Shown: positions 41,604 through 51,190, counted from the stretch's first letter. The stretch is 64,000 bases of DNA from Streptomyces cynarae (GCF_025642135.1 NZ_CP106793.1:7904001-7968000), one strand, 5' to 3'. The notes: generated by a model from the sequence alone, not told the origin. Numbers and translations are program-made.

Positions 41604-42596
41604 ATGCTTCGTTATCTCATCCGCCGCTTGCTGGCAGCGGCCGTGATCCTGCTCGTGATCAGCGTGATCACCTTCTTCATCTTCTTCGCGCTGCCCTCCG
41701 ACCCCGCACTCCTGGCCTGCGGAAAGACCTGTTCCCCCTCCCGCCTCTCGGAGATCAAGCACTCGCTGGGTCTCGACCGGAGCACCACGACACAGTTCTG
41801 GGAGTTCTTCAAGGGGCTCTTCGTCGGCCGGGACTACGGCGACCAGAGCATGCGCATCCACTGCGGCGCGCCCTGCCTCGGGGTCTCCTTCCAGACCGAC
41901 ACCCCCGTCCTCACCACACTGCTGCAGGACTTCCCGGCGGACCTCTCACTCGGCGCCGGCGCAGCGGTGGCCTTCCTCGTCCTGGGCGTCGGCCTCGGCA
42001 CGGCGGCCGCGGTCCGCAGGGGGAAGGCCGTGGACAAGGCGGCGGTGGGACTGGCGCTGGTCGGCGTCTCCACGCAGATCTACTTCATCGGTCTGCTGCT
42101 GCTCTTCGTGTTCGTCGACAAGTGGCAGATCCTGCCCGCCTCCGGCTACACCCCCATCACCCAGGACCCGGTCGCGTGGTTCCAGGGCCTTCTTCTGCCG
42201 TGGGCAACCCTGGTCATCGTCTACCTCGCCTTCTACACCCGGCTCACACGTTCCTCCATGCTGGAGGTCTTCAGCGAGGACTACATGCGCACCGCCCGGG
42301 CCAAGGGGCTGCCGGCCGGCACGGTCGTCCTCAAGCACGGGCTGCGCGCCGCGATCACCCCGATCATCACCATCTTCGGCATGGACGTCGGCTCGCTCAT
42401 CGGCGGCTCCGCGGTCATCACCGAGTCGGTGTTCGGCATCAACGGCATCGGCAAGCTGGCGGTGAACTCGGTGGAGAACTCCGACCTTCCCGTCATCCTC
42501 GGCACCACCCTCTTCGCCGCCACGTTCGTCGTCCTCGCCAATGTGGTGGTGGACCTGGTGTACGGCCTCGTCGACCCCCGCGTACGCCTCGCCTGA
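41604..42596 (+). CDS. Oligopeptide ABC transporter permease (DppB/OppB type)
   Basis: This 330-residue permease has the DppB N-terminus MLRYLIRRLLAAAVILLVIS, a long extracytoplasmic loop with cysteines, and five further helices. The EAA loop is EDYMRTARAKGLPAGTVVLKHGLR (EDYMRTARAKGLP plus following), and the C-terminus VDLVYGLVDPRVRLA is typical of the family. The ribosome site is poor: the nearest AGG is about 17 nt from the ATG. It forms the translocation pore with the DppC-type subunit. Confidence 0.93.
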   Translation: MLRYLIRRLLAAAVILLVISVITFFIFFALPSDPALLACGKTCSPSRLSEIKHSLGLDRSTTTQFWEFFKGLFVGRDYGDQSMRIHCGAPCLGVSFQTDTPVLTTLLQDFPADLSLGAGAAVAFLVLGVGLGTAAAVRRGKAVDKAAVGLALVGVSTQIYFIGLLLLFVFVDKWQILPASGYTPITQDPVAWFQGLLLPWATLVIVYLAFYTRLTRSSMLEVFSEDYMRTARAKGLPAGTVVLKHGLRAAITPIITIFGMDVGSLIGGSAVITESVFGINGIGKLAVNSVENSDLPVILGTTLFAATFVVLANVVVDLVYGLVDPRVRLA

Positions 42597-42628
42597 CACC
42601 CGACCCCGCAGCCCCCAAGGAAACACCA

Positions 42629-43705
42629 GTGTCCCTGCAGACCTCGCCACAGCCCGCGGACGTCGCGCCCGCGCCCTCCTCCTTCCTCGACGTGCGGGAC
42701 CTGCGCGTGCACTTCCCGACCGAGGACGGCCTCGTCAAGTCCGTCGACGGAGTGTCCTTCACCCTGGAGAAGGGCCAGACCCTCGGCATCGTCGGTGAAT
42801 CCGGCTCGGGCAAGTCGGTGACCTCACTGGCCCTGCTCGGGTTGCACAAAGGCACGCGCGCCCGGGTCTCCGGGGAGATCTGGATGGAGGGCAGGGAACT
42901 CGTCGCCCTGCCCGAGAACGAGATGCGGGAGCTGCGCGGCACAACGGTCTCCATGATCTTCCAGGACCCGCTGTCCGCGCTGCACCCGTTCTTCACCGTC
43001 GGCGCCCAGATCGCCGAGGCCTACCGGGTGCACCACAAGGTCTCCAAGAAGGAGGCCAAGGACCGCGCCGTGGAGATGCTGAAGCGGGTCGGCATACCGC
43101 AGCCCGAGCGGCGGGTGAAGGACTACCCGCACCAGTTCTCCGGCGGTATGCGACAGCGCGCCATGATCGCCATGTCCCTGGTCTGCGACCCCGCGCTGCT
43201 CATCGCCGACGAGCCGACCACCGCCCTCGACGTCACCGTCCAGGCGCAGATCCTGGACCTGATCCGCGATCTGCAGGAGGAGTTCGGCTCCGCCGTCATC
43301 ATCATCACCCACGACCTCGGCGTGGTGGCCGACATCGCCGACGACATCCTGGTCATGTACGGCGGCCGTCGGATCGAGTACGGCACCGTGCGGGACGTGC
43401 TGAAGCAGCCCGAGCACCCCTACACCTGGGGACTGCTCCAATCCATGCCGCACATCCGCGACGACGTCACCCGGCGGCTGAACCCGATCCCGGGCAGCCC
43501 GCCGAGTCTGATCAACCTTCCCGGCGGCTGCGCCTTCCACCCGCGCTGCGCCTACAAGGGCTGGGTGCCGGAGGGGCGTTGCACGGTGGAGCGGCCCGAA
43601 CTGCTGGCGGTCTCCGGTACCGCCGAGCACATCGCCGCCTGCCACCTCACCGCGGAGACCAAACAACAGATCCGCAGCGGCCGAGCCGCAGGGGCCGAGC
43701 AGTGA
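42629..43705 (+). CDS. Oligopeptide ABC transporter ATPase (DppD/OppD type)
   Basis: This 358-residue ATPase has Walker A GESGSGKS, the Q-loop [13 protein letters not shown] signature [12 protein letters not shown], Walker [13 protein letters not shown], and the switch histidine in ITHDLGVV. The C-terminal oligopeptide-transporter domain has four cysteines (GCAFHPRC ... CTVERPE ... CHL), probably an Fe-S or zinc site as in other Dpp ATPases. The GTG start has AAGGA upstream. It is coupled to the second ATPase. Confidence 0.94.
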   Translation: MSLQTSPQPADVAPAPSSFLDVRDLRVHFPTEDGLVKSVDGVSFTLEKGQTLGIVGESGSGKSVTSLALLGLHKGTRARVSGEIWMEGRELVALPENEMRELRGTTVSMIFQDPLSALHPFFTVGAQIAEAYRVHHKVSKKEAKDRAVEMLKRVGIPQPERRVKDYPHQFSGGMRQRAMIAMSLVCDPALLIADEPTTALDVTVQAQILDLIRDLQEEFGSAVIIITHDLGVVADIADDILVMYGGRRIEYGTVRDVLKQPEHPYTWGLLQSMPHIRDDVTRRLNPIPGSPPSLINLPGGCAFHPRCAYKGWVPEGRCTVERPELLAVSGTAEHIAACHLTAETKQQIRSGRAAGAEQ

Positions 43706-43731
43706 CGGCGACGGACGAACAGGAGCATGCC

Positions 43732-44868
43732 GTGAGCACCACCCAGTCCATCCCCGAGCAAGAGCTCGCTTCCCCGGCGTCCGCGAAGCCGCCGGCCGGC
43801 GAGAACCTGCTCGAGGTCAGTGGTCTGCAGAAGCACTTCCCGATCCGGCAGGGCATCGTGTTCCAGCGGCAGATAGGGGCCGTGCACGCCGTCGACGGAA
43901 TCGACTTCTCCGTGAGGGCCGGCGAGTCGCTGGGCCTGGTCGGCGAATCCGGGTGCGGCAAGTCGACGACCGGACGCCTGATCACGCGGCTGCTGGAGCC
44001 CACGGCCGGCAGCATCGTGTTCGACGGTGAGGACATCACCCACAAACCCGTCGCGAAGATGCGGGAGGCGCGCCGGCACCTCCAGATGATCTTCCAGGAT
44101 CCGTACTCCTCGCTGAACCCGCGGCACACCGTCGGCACCATCATCGAGACTCCGATGAAGCTCAACGGGATCAACCCGCCACAGGGCCACAAGAGGCGCG
44201 CCCAGGAACTGCTGGAGACGGTGGGTCTCAACCCCGAGCACTACAACCGCTACCCGAACGAATTCTCCGGCGGCCAGCGCCAGCGCATCGGCATCGCCCG
44301 CGCACTCGCCCTGCGGCCGAAGCTGATCGTGGCCGACGAACCGGTCTCTGCGCTGGACGTGTCCATCCAGGCCCAGGTCGTCAATCTGCTGCAGGACCTG
44401 CAGCGGGAGTTCGGTATCGCCTTCGTCTTCATCGCCCACGACCTGGCCGTCGTCCGCCACTTCTCCGAGCGGGTCGCGGTGATGTACCTGGGGAAGATCG
44501 TCGAGGTCGCCGACCGGGAGACGCTCTACACACGGCCTCGGCACCCCTATACGCACGCACTGCTGTCCGCCGTTCCCGAGGCCGATCCGGACAGCACCGA
44601 ACGGCGCGAGCGCATCCGCCTGGCCGGCGACGTGCCGTCCCCGATCGACCCGCCCTCGGGGTGCCGCTTCCGCACCCGCTGCTGGAAGGCACAGGACAAG
44701 TGCGCGACCGACGAGCCGCCGCTCGTCCGCCTCAGGGCCAACCCCGAGGGGCATCTGACGGCCTGCCACTTTCCCGAGGAGCCGACGGTCGAGGCACGCG
44801 GCGAGGACATCGTCCTCGACCCGGCCCTCGCCGCACTGGAGAAGTCGCCGACCGACAGGAGCTCCTGA
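43732..44868 (+). CDS. Oligopeptide ABC transporter ATPase (DppF/OppF type)
   Basis: This 378-residue ATPase has Walker A GESGCGKST, the Q-loop FQDPYSSLNPR, signature FSGGQRQRIGIA, Walker B LIVADEPVSALD and the switch histidine in IAHDLAVV. The C-terminal CRFRTRCW ... CHF cysteines match the DppD partner. I prefer GTG 43732 because AGGAG lies 6 nt upstream; GTG 43702 overlaps the previous stop (GTGA) and would add 10 residues. It is the last gene of the importer. Confidence 0.93.
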   Translation: MSTTQSIPEQELASPASAKPPAGENLLEVSGLQKHFPIRQGIVFQRQIGAVHAVDGIDFSVRAGESLGLVGESGCGKSTTGRLITRLLEPTAGSIVFDGEDITHKPVAKMREARRHLQMIFQDPYSSLNPRHTVGTIIETPMKLNGINPPQGHKRRAQELLETVGLNPEHYNRYPNEFSGGQRQRIGIARALALRPKLIVADEPVSALDVSIQAQVVNLLQDLQREFGIAFVFIAHDLAVVRHFSERVAVMYLGKIVEVADRETLYTRPRHPYTHALLSAVPEADPDSTERRERIRLAGDVPSPIDPPSGCRFRTRCWKAQDKCATDEPPLVRLRANPEGHLTACHFPEEPTVEARGEDIVLDPALAALEKSPTDRSS

Positions 44869-44924
44869 CCGGGTGGGGGCACCTGCCCGAGGCCTTCGCC
44901 CGTGAGGCGCTCGGCGTGCGACGG

Positions 44925-44958
44925 GGCGGGCGGCTTCACCGCACGGAGACCGCCCGCC
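44925..44958. terminator. Hairpin between convergent operon end and dipeptidase gene
   Basis: GGCGGGCGG (44925-44933) pairs with CCGCCCGCC (44950-44958) across a 16-nt loop, in the gap between the importer operon (stop 44868) and the convergent M20 peptidase (stop 45004). Confidence 0.55.
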
Positions 44959-45003
44959 GACGTCCTTCGCGCGCCACACCGTGGACGTCGCCGCCCGGCG
45001 GTC

Positions 45004-46359
45004 TCAGCTCGCCGCGTAGTTCCGCAGGAACAGCGCCTCCGCGACCGACAGCCGCTCCAACTCCTGTGGGGACACACTCTCGTTGACCGCGTGGATCTGG
45101 GCCTCCGGCTCGCTCAGACCTATCAGCAGGATCTCCGCCCCCGGGTAGAGCGACGCGAGGGTGTTGCAGAGCGGGATGGAGCCGCCCTGGCCCGCGTAAT
45201 TCATCTCCTGACCGGGGTACGCGACCGCCATCGCGTCGGCCATCGCCGCGTATGCCGGGCTGGAGGTGTCCGCGCGGAACGGCTGGCCCTGCCCGATCTG
45301 CTCCGTCCGCACCCGCGCGCCCCACGGCGTGCGCGTCTCCAGGTGGGCCTGGAGCAGCTTCGTCGCCTCGACCGCGTCCACGCCCGGCGGCACCCGGAGA
45401 CTGATCAGCGCCCGCGCGCTCGCCTGCACCGACGGGGTCGCACCGACGACCGGTGGGCAGTCGATGCCGAGGACGGTCACGGCCGGGCGCGCCCAGATGC
45501 GGTCCGCGACCGAGCCGGAACCGATCAGCTCCACCCCGTCGAGGACCTTGGCATCCTTGCGGAACTGCTCCTCGTCGTAACTCAGGCCCTCCCACGGGGA
45601 CTCGCCGTCGAGGCCCTCCACGGTCGTCGAACCGTCCTGAGCGCGCAGCGAGTCCAGCACGCGGATCAGCGCGGCCAGCGCGTCGGGCGCCGCACCGCCG
45701 AACTGACCGGAGTGCAGGTTGCCTTCGAGGGTGTCGATCTGGACGCGGACCAGGGTCATGCCGCGCAGGGTGGTGGTCACGGTCGGCAGTCCGGCGCGGA
45801 AGTTGCCCGCGTCGCCGATGACGATCGTGTCGGCCGCGAGCAGGTCGGGATGCTCCTCGGCGTACCGCTCCAGGCCGCCCGTGCCCTGCTCCTCCGAACC
45901 CTCGGCGATGACCTTGACGTGCACGGGCACGCCGCCGTTCGCCTTGAGCGCGCGCAGTGCCAGCAGATGCATGATGACGCCGCCCTTGCAGTCGGCGGTG
46001 CCGCGCCCGTACCAGCGGCCGTCACGCTCGGTCAGCTCGAACGGAGGCGTGATCCAGCCGGCCTCGTCCAGCGGCGGCTGCACGTCGTAGTGGGCGTAGA
46101 GCAGCACGGTCTTCGCACCCTCGGGGCCCGGCAGGTAGCCGTACACCGACTGCGTGCCGTCCGGGGTGTCGAGCAGCGCCACGTCCTGGAAGCCCTCGGC
46201 GGTGAGCGCTTCGGCGATCCACCGCGCGGCACCCTCGCTCTCGCTCCTCGGGAACTGACCGAAGTCCGCCACCGACTTGAAGGCCACCAACTCGGTGAGC
46301 TCCTCCTTCGCCCTGGGCATCAGCGAGGCGACGGTCTCGGCGACCGGATTCGACGACAT
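45004..46359 (-). CDS. M20-family dipeptidase
   Basis: This 451-residue di-zinc peptidase has metal ligands in HYDVQPP (H and D), GRGTADCKGG (bridging aspartate), the catalytic EGSEEQG, a VIGDAG aspartate, and a C-terminal histidine in AQIHAVNESV. A lid/dimerisation domain lies in the middle. It hydrolyses dipeptides in the cytoplasm, which fits its position beside a peptide importer. GAGGAG precedes the ATG at 46359; the frame extends 70 codons further without support. Confidence 0.92.
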   Translation of the reverse strand: MSSNPVAETVASLMPRAKEELTELVAFKSVADFGQFPRSESEGAARWIAEALTAEGFQDVALLDTPDGTQSVYGYLPGPEGAKTVLLYAHYDVQPPLDEAGWITPPFELTERDGRWYGRGTADCKGGVIMHLLALRALKANGGVPVHVKVIAEGSEEQGTGGLERYAEEHPDLLAADTIVIGDAGNFRAGLPTVTTTLRGMTLVRVQIDTLEGNLHSGQFGGAAPDALAALIRVLDSLRAQDGSTTVEGLDGESPWEGLSYDEEQFRKDAKVLDGVELIGSGSVADRIWARPAVTVLGIDCPPVVGATPSVQASARALISLRVPPGVDAVEATKLLQAHLETRTPWGARVRTEQIGQGQPFRADTSSPAYAAMADAMAVAYPGQEMNYAGQGGSIPLCNTLASLYPGAEILLIGLSEPEAQIHAVNESVSPQELERLSVAEALFLRNYAAS

Positions 46360-46570
46360 GGAAGCGCTCCTCGTGGGTTGCGACTCAGGTACCGACGAGT
46401 ACCTCTGGTGTGTACGTGTGCGGGTGTGTACGGGCGGTCCTTCGGGCGTACGCGCATGCCGGCGCAGGGCGCATACGCTGCAGATCCTCCCACAGCGGGC
46501 TGTGAGGACGCGGCCGTAGGATGCGGGGGACAGATGCGGCAGGCGGCTTGATCGGGAGCAGTAGACCATC

Positions 46571-47803
46571 GTGAGCGGCGAGAACTCTTCGGCGGACGGC
46601 GTGCAGCGGGTGTGGGACGTCGTCGTGGTGGGCGCGGGACCCGCGGGGGCTTCGGCCGCCTACGCGGCGGCGGTCGCGGGACGCAGCGTGCTGTTGCTGG
46701 AGAAGGCCGAGCTGCCCCGCTACAAGACGTGCGGCGGCGGCATCATCGGCCCCTCGCGCGACGCCCTGCCGCCCGGCTTCGAGCTGCCGCTGCGCGACCG
46801 GGTGCACGCGGTCACCTTCTCGAACAACGGCCGCTTCACCCGCACCCGCCGCTCCAAGCAGATGCTGTTCGGGCTGATCAACCGGCCGGAGTTCGATCAG
46901 CAGCTCGTCGAGTACGCGCAGAAGGCGGGCGCCGAGCTGCGCACCGGGGCCACGGTGTCGCGGGTCGAGCAGCACGGCTCTGCGGTGCCGGACCGGCGCA
47001 CGGTCGCCGTCGTCCTGCAGGGCGGCGAGACGCTGCTCGCCCGGGCCGTGGTGGGCGCGGACGGCAGCGCCAGCCGGATAGGAGCCCATGTCGGGGTGAA
47101 GCTCGACCAGGTGGATCTCGGCCTGGAGGCGGAGATCCCGGTTCCGGAGACCGTCGCCGAGGACTGGAAGGGACGGGTCCTCATCGACTGGGGGCCGATG
47201 CCCGGCAGCTACGGCTGGGTCTTCCCGAAGGGTGACACGCTGACCGTGGGCGTGATCTCGGCGCGTGGTGAAGGCGCAGCGACCAAGCGGTACTTGGAGG
47301 ACTTCATCGCGCGGCTCGGACTCGCCGGGTTCCGGCCGAGCATTTCCTCCGGGCACCTGACCCGCTGCCGCGCCGACGACTCGCCGCTGTCGCGCGGGCG
47401 GGTGCTGGTGTGCGGGGACGCGGCGGGGCTGCTGGAACCGTGGACCCGGGAGGGGATCTCGTTCGCGCTGCGGTCCGGGCGGCTCGCGGGGGAGTGGGCG
47501 GTACGGATCGCGGAGGCGCACGACGCGGTCGACACGCGCCGTCAGGCCCTGAACTACGCCTTCGCCATCAAGGCCGGCCTGGGCGTCGAGATGAGCGTCG
47601 GCAAGCGGCTGCTGAACGCGTTCGAACGCCGTCCCGGTCTCTTCCACGCGGCTCTGACCGGTTTCCGGCCCGCCTGGAACGCGTTCAAGGACATCACGCA
47701 GGGGGCCACGTCCCTGGGCGAGATCGTCCGCAACCGCCCGATCGCCCAGCGCGCCCTGACCGCGCTGGACCGGCGGCCGGCGGGCGGCGAGGTCAGCTCG
47801 TGA
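46571..47803 (+). CDS. Geranylgeranyl-reductase-family FAD oxidoreductase
   Basis: This 410-residue FAD enzyme has the dinucleotide loop VVVGAGPAGASAAYAAA, the family motif PRYKTCGGGII, and the GDAAGLLEPWTREGISFAL block for the FAD ribityl chain. The family reduces isoprenoid double bonds (archaeal lipids, menaquinone side chains, chlorophyll phytyl) at the membrane. In Streptomyces it may act on menaquinone. It starts with GTG and no strong ribosome site. The last 11 bp overlap the convergent Ddn-like gene. Confidence 0.88.
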   Translation: MSGENSSADGVQRVWDVVVVGAGPAGASAAYAAAVAGRSVLLLEKAELPRYKTCGGGIIGPSRDALPPGFELPLRDRVHAVTFSNNGRFTRTRRSKQMLFGLINRPEFDQQLVEYAQKAGAELRTGATVSRVEQHGSAVPDRRTVAVVLQGGETLLARAVVGADGSASRIGAHVGVKLDQVDLGLEAEIPVPETVAEDWKGRVLIDWGPMPGSYGWVFPKGDTLTVGVISARGEGAATKRYLEDFIARLGLAGFRPSISSGHLTRCRADDSPLSRGRVLVCGDAAGLLEPWTREGISFALRSGRLAGEWAVRIAEAHDAVDTRRQALNYAFAIKAGLGVEMSVGKRLLNAFERRPGLFHAALTGFRPAWNAFKDITQGATSLGEIVRNRPIAQRALTALDRRPAGGEVSS

Positions 47804-48254
47804 CCGTGATCCGGAAGACGGGGTGGTCGGGGGCGATACGGCGCAGGTCGGCGTCGGGGGAGTCGGGACCGACCCCGTTGAAGAAGACGCCGACCTCGGC
47901 CTTCCAGCGCTTGAGGTAGGCGCGCAGCAGCGGGACCTTGTCGTCGTCGCCGACCTCGGTGGCGGTGAACACGTCCACGTGCTTGCCCAGCCGGAGCTCG
48001 CCGCCGCCGGCGGCGCGCATGTTGTGCGTCCACTGGACGTGGCCGCGGGGGGCGAGAAGATACTGCTGTCCGTCCACGGTCAGCAGGTTGACGGGGGTGG
48101 TCCGCCACTCGCCGGTCTTGCGACCGCGGACCGCGAGGACCCGGGAGCCCCAGACACTGATGCCGCGGCGGGTCAGCCAGGCCACAGCGCGGTTGAAGAC
48201 GTTGACGGTGAACCAGCCGGGCTTCTGGACGTGCGCGGACCGGGCGTCGGACAT
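47793..48254 (-). CDS. Deazaflavin (F420)-dependent nitroreductase-like protein (Ddn family)
   Basis: This 153-residue split-barrel protein has the Ddn pattern: FNRAVAWLTRRGISVWGSRVLAVRGRKTGEWRTTPV near the N-terminus (in parts), then LLAPRGHVQWTHNMRAAG, where the family binds F420. The family reduces quinones or xenobiotics with F420H2 in Actinobacteria. ATG 48254 is the first after the repeat-rich gap shared with the divergent TetR gene, which probably regulates it. Confidence 0.88.
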   Translation of the reverse strand: MSDARSAHVQKPGWFTVNVFNRAVAWLTRRGISVWGSRVLAVRGRKTGEWRTTPVNLLTVDGQQYLLAPRGHVQWTHNMRAAGGGELRLGKHVDVFTATEVGDDDKVPLLRAYLKRWKAEVGVFFNGVGPDSPDADLRRIAPDHPVFRITVTS

Positions 48255-48286
48255 GACGGGCCTCCTGGGGCCTGGAAGTGTGAGCG

Positions 48287-48482
48287 CTGCTCTCGCTTGA
48301 GAGCAGTGTGCGCGAGGTCGGTGCTCCAATGCAAGAGCAGTGCTCTCTTTTTGGGGCGGCGCTCTCGGGCGGGGCGCGGCGCGCGGCTCCATGGCGAGCG
48401 ACGCTCCGGTCTGCGTGCACCTCTCTCCTGTGCGCCCACCGCTCACGTCAGTGCGCACTGCTCTCGTTTGTGTGCACTGCTC
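48287..48482. promoter_or_regulatory. Array of GAGAGCAGTG sites between ddn-like and tetR genes
   Basis: Sites are CTGCTCTC-gctt-GAGAGCAG (48287-48306, perfect inverted repeat), AGAGCAGTGCTCT (48334-48346, perfect palindrome), GTGCGCACTGCTC (48451-48463) and GTGTGCACTGCTC (48470-48482), the last pair as direct repeats 19 bp apart. The half-site GAGAGCAGTG recurs on both strands, close to both start codons. The neighbouring TetR protein is the likely binder. Confidence 0.65.
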
Positions 48483-48506
48483 CATAACCGTGGCAGACTG
48501 CCCAGC

Positions 48507-49199
48507 ATGAACATCCCCCAAGGAGCCCGCGCCCGCGCCCGCATGGAGGTAACCGCCGCCATCAAGGACGAGGCGCGCAGACAGCTCGCCGCCGGAGGCG
48601 CCGCCGCGCTCTCCCTGCGCGCCGTCGCCCGAGAGCTGGGCATGGTCTCCTCCGCGCTCTACCGCTACTTCCCCAGCCGCGACGACCTGCTCACCGCACT
48701 CATCATCGACGCCTACGACTCCCTCGGCGAGGCCGCCGAGTCCGCCGACGCCCGGGCCGGTGACGCCGCCCCCGCCCAGCGCTGGGTCGCAGTGTGCGAG
48801 GCCGTGCGCGCCTGGGCGCTGGCGCATCCGCACGAGTACGCGCTCATCTACGGCTCGCCCGTGCCCGGATACTCCGCACCCCAGGCCACCATCCCGGCCG
48901 CCTCCCGCGTCGGGGTCCTGCTGATCGGCATCGTCCGCGACGCGTACCGGCAGCGCGGTGTGGCCCGCACCCGGGTCCCCGCCGAGCTCGAGCCCGAAGC
49001 CCGGCGCATGGCCGGCGAGCTGGCGCCCGACCTGCCGCCCGAGGCGGTCGCCGCCCTGGTCGCCGCCTGGGCGCAGCTGTACGGGCTGGTGGGGTTCGAG
49101 CTGTTCGGGCAGTTCAACAACGTCGTGGAGGACCGCGCGACCTTCTTCCGGCACGCGGCGGCCCAGCTTGCGCACGGCGTGGGCCTGGTGTTCCCGTAG
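48507..49199 (+). CDS. TetR family regulator with WHG/TetR_C_13-type domain
   Basis: This 230-residue protein has an N-terminal helix-turn-helix (ALSLRAVARELGMVSSALYRYFPSRDDLL) and the C-terminal domain with GVLLIGIVRDAYRQRG and WAQLYGLVGFELFGQF, as in the WHG family. It is likely to repress itself and the divergent F420-dependent enzyme through the GAGAGCAGTG sites. The ATG at 48507 lies 24 bp after the last site. Confidence 0.9.
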   Translation: MNIPQGARARARMEVTAAIKDEARRQLAAGGAAALSLRAVARELGMVSSALYRYFPSRDDLLTALIIDAYDSLGEAAESADARAGDAAPAQRWVAVCEAVRAWALAHPHEYALIYGSPVPGYSAPQATIPAASRVGVLLIGIVRDAYRQRGVARTRVPAELEPEARRMAGELAPDLPPEAVAALVAAWAQLYGLVGFELFGQFNNVVEDRATFFRHAAAQLAHGVGLVFP

Positions 49200-49222
49200 C
49201 GGGCCCGGTGCCCTGGTAGGCG

Positions 49223-49238
49223 TACTCCCCGGGGAGTA
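49223..49238. promoter_or_regulatory. TACTCCCCGGGGAGTA palindrome before two-component genes
   Basis: A perfect 16-bp palindrome 51 bp upstream of the histidine kinase start. It is a good candidate for the binding site of the LuxR-type response regulator encoded two genes on; this is inference from position and symmetry. Confidence 0.6.
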
Positions 49239-49289
49239 TCCGTGATCACCTCACCCGGCCGACGCCGCCCTCCGCCAGGGACGTCTAGC

Positions 49290-50528
49290 GTGAACGGCAT
49301 GGAGGAGCAGCGCGCAGACGGCCCGTGGCGGTGGCACGGACCGCCGTGGCGGAGGCAAGAGCCCCGCGGCTCCGGCCTGCCCTGGCGCTCCACCCTGCTG
49401 TTCACCGCCTTCGTGGTCGCCGGCACGCACTTCTCCGCCCGCAACCAGCACGGCCACCGCCCGTCCCTCGACGTCCTCGCCTACGTGCTGGTCGTCGTGG
49501 CCTCGGGAGCGCTGCTGTGGCGGCAACGGCATCCCGTGCCGGTCGTCTTCGTGACGGCGGTGGCGGCCATGGTGTACCTGGGCGCCGGATACCCGTACGG
49601 CCCGGTCTTCTTCACCGTCGCCGTCGGCTGCTTCAGCGCCCTCGCCGCGGGCCGCCGCACCGCTGCGTGGACGGCTGTCGGGATGTTCTGGGCCGGGCAC
49701 GTCCTGGTCGCGCACTGGCTGTACCGATGGCTGCCGCCGCCCGGGGACTCCGCGGCCTCCTGGGGGCAGGAGCTGCTCATCTCCGCCTGGGTGGTGGCCA
49801 TCGTGGCGATGGCGGAACTCGTGCGCGTCCGGCGCGAGCAGTGGGCGCGCGAGCGGGCCGAACGGGCGCAGGCCCTACGACGGCGCGCCGACGAGGAGCG
49901 GTTGCGCATCGCCCGTGAGCTCCACGACGTCCTCGCCCACAGCATTTCGGTGATCAACGTCCAGGCCGGCGTCGGCCTCGCGCTGCTGGACTCCGACCCG
50001 GAGCAGGCGCGTACGGCGCTCACCACCATCAAGGCCGCCAGCAAGGAGGCGCTCGGGGAGGTGCGCCAGGTGCTCGACAGCCTGCGCACGCCCGGGGACG
50101 CGCCGCGCGCGCCCGCGCCGGGTCTGGACCGGCTGCCGGAACTCGTCGAGCAGGCCGCGGGCGCCGGGCTGACGGTGACCGTCGAGGGCGAGGCGTTGCG
50201 GCTCGCGCCGGGCACCGATCTCGCCGCGTTCCGCATCGTGCAGGAGGCGCTCACCAACGTCGTCCGCCACTCGGGGTCCCGGCACGCGCGCGTGCACGTC
50301 GACAGCGCTCAGGGCGTGCTGCGCCTTCGCGTCGACGACGACGGGCCCGCGACCGGCGCCGAGGCGGGCGGGAGCGGGAACGGCCTGGCCGGGATGAGGG
50401 AGCGGGCGGCCGCGCTCGGTGGCACGATCGAGGCGGGTCCGCGCGCGGACGGCGGTTTCCGGGTGCTTGCCGTACTGCCGCTGAGGACATCGACCGAGGG
50501 GACACTCGCGCACGGGGAGGACCGTTGA
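49290..50528 (+). CDS. Sensor histidine kinase (HisKA_3 type)
   Basis: This 412-residue kinase has five to six N-terminal transmembrane helices (residues about 35-185) with short loops, a coiled linker rich in R, E and A, and the H-box RIARELHDVLAHS with the phospho-histidine. An HATPase domain follows (EALTNVVRHSG, VDDDGP, NGLAGMRERAAALGG). GTG 49290 has AGGGA 8 nt upstream; ATG 49299 is an alternative. Its stop overlaps the TTG of the response regulator. The signal sensed is unknown, probably at the membrane. Confidence 0.93.
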   Translation: MNGMEEQRADGPWRWHGPPWRRQEPRGSGLPWRSTLLFTAFVVAGTHFSARNQHGHRPSLDVLAYVLVVVASGALLWRQRHPVPVVFVTAVAAMVYLGAGYPYGPVFFTVAVGCFSALAAGRRTAAWTAVGMFWAGHVLVAHWLYRWLPPPGDSAASWGQELLISAWVVAIVAMAELVRVRREQWARERAERAQALRRRADEERLRIARELHDVLAHSISVINVQAGVGLALLDSDPEQARTALTTIKAASKEALGEVRQVLDSLRTPGDAPRAPAPGLDRLPELVEQAAGAGLTVTVEGEALRLAPGTDLAAFRIVQEALTNVVRHSGSRHARVHVDSAQGVLRLRVDDDGPATGAEAGGSGNGLAGMRERAAALGGTIEAGPRADGGFRVLAVLPLRTSTEGTLAHGEDR

Positions 50529-51190
50529 TCCGGGTACTGCTCGCCGATGACCAGTCTTTGGTCAGGGCAGGGTTCAAGGCGCTGCTCGACGCCCAGCCGG
50601 ACATCGAGGTGGCCGGGGAGGCCGCCGACGGCGAGGAGGCGTTGCGCACGGTGCGCGAGGCGCGGCCCGACGTGGTGCTGATGGACATCCGCATGCCGCT
50701 GCTCGACGGGCTCGCCGCGACCCGCCGGATCACCCGGGACCCGGACCTGGACGGCGTGAAGGTGGTCATGCTCACCACCTTCGAACTCGACGAGTACGTC
50801 TTCGAGGCGATCCGCTCCGGTGCCTCCGGCTTCCTCGTCAAGGACACCGAGCCGGAGGAACTCCTGCGCGCCGTACGGGCGGTGGTCGCGGGCGACGCCC
50901 TGCTCTCTCCGAGCGTGACGCGGCGGCTGATCTCCGAGTTCGCGGCACGCTCCAAGGAGCCCGCGGCCACCGCGTCGCTCACCGGGCTCACCGAGCGGGA
51001 ACGGGAGGTGATGGCCCTTGTCGGCATCGGACTGTCCAACGAGGAGATCGCCCGCCGGCTGGTCGTCAGCCCGCTCACCGCGAAGACCCACGTCAGCCGC
51101 ACCATGGTCAAACTGGGAGCGCGGGACAGGGCCCAACTGGTCGTGCTGGCCTACGAGTCGGGGCTGGTACGGCCGGGCTGGCTGGGCTGA
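50525..51190 (+). CDS. LuxR/NarL-family response regulator
   Basis: This 221-residue protein has a receiver domain with D54 (VVLMDIRMP) as the phosphorylation site, the conserved lysine in FLVKDTEPEE, and a C-terminal LuxR helix-turn-helix (LTEREREVMALVGIGLSNEEIA and the following recognition helix). The TTG start overlaps the kinase stop (TTGA), giving one coupled unit. The palindrome upstream of the kinase suggests autoregulation. Its last 40 bp overlap a convergent gene. Confidence 0.95.
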   Translation: MIRVLLADDQSLVRAGFKALLDAQPDIEVAGEAADGEEALRTVREARPDVVLMDIRMPLLDGLAATRRITRDPDLDGVKVVMLTTFELDEYVFEAIRSGASGFLVKDTEPEELLRAVRAVVAGDALLSPSVTRRLISEFAARSKEPAATASLTGLTEREREVMALVGIGLSNEEIARRLVVSPLTAKTHVSRTMVKLGARDRAQLVVLAYESGLVRPGWLG

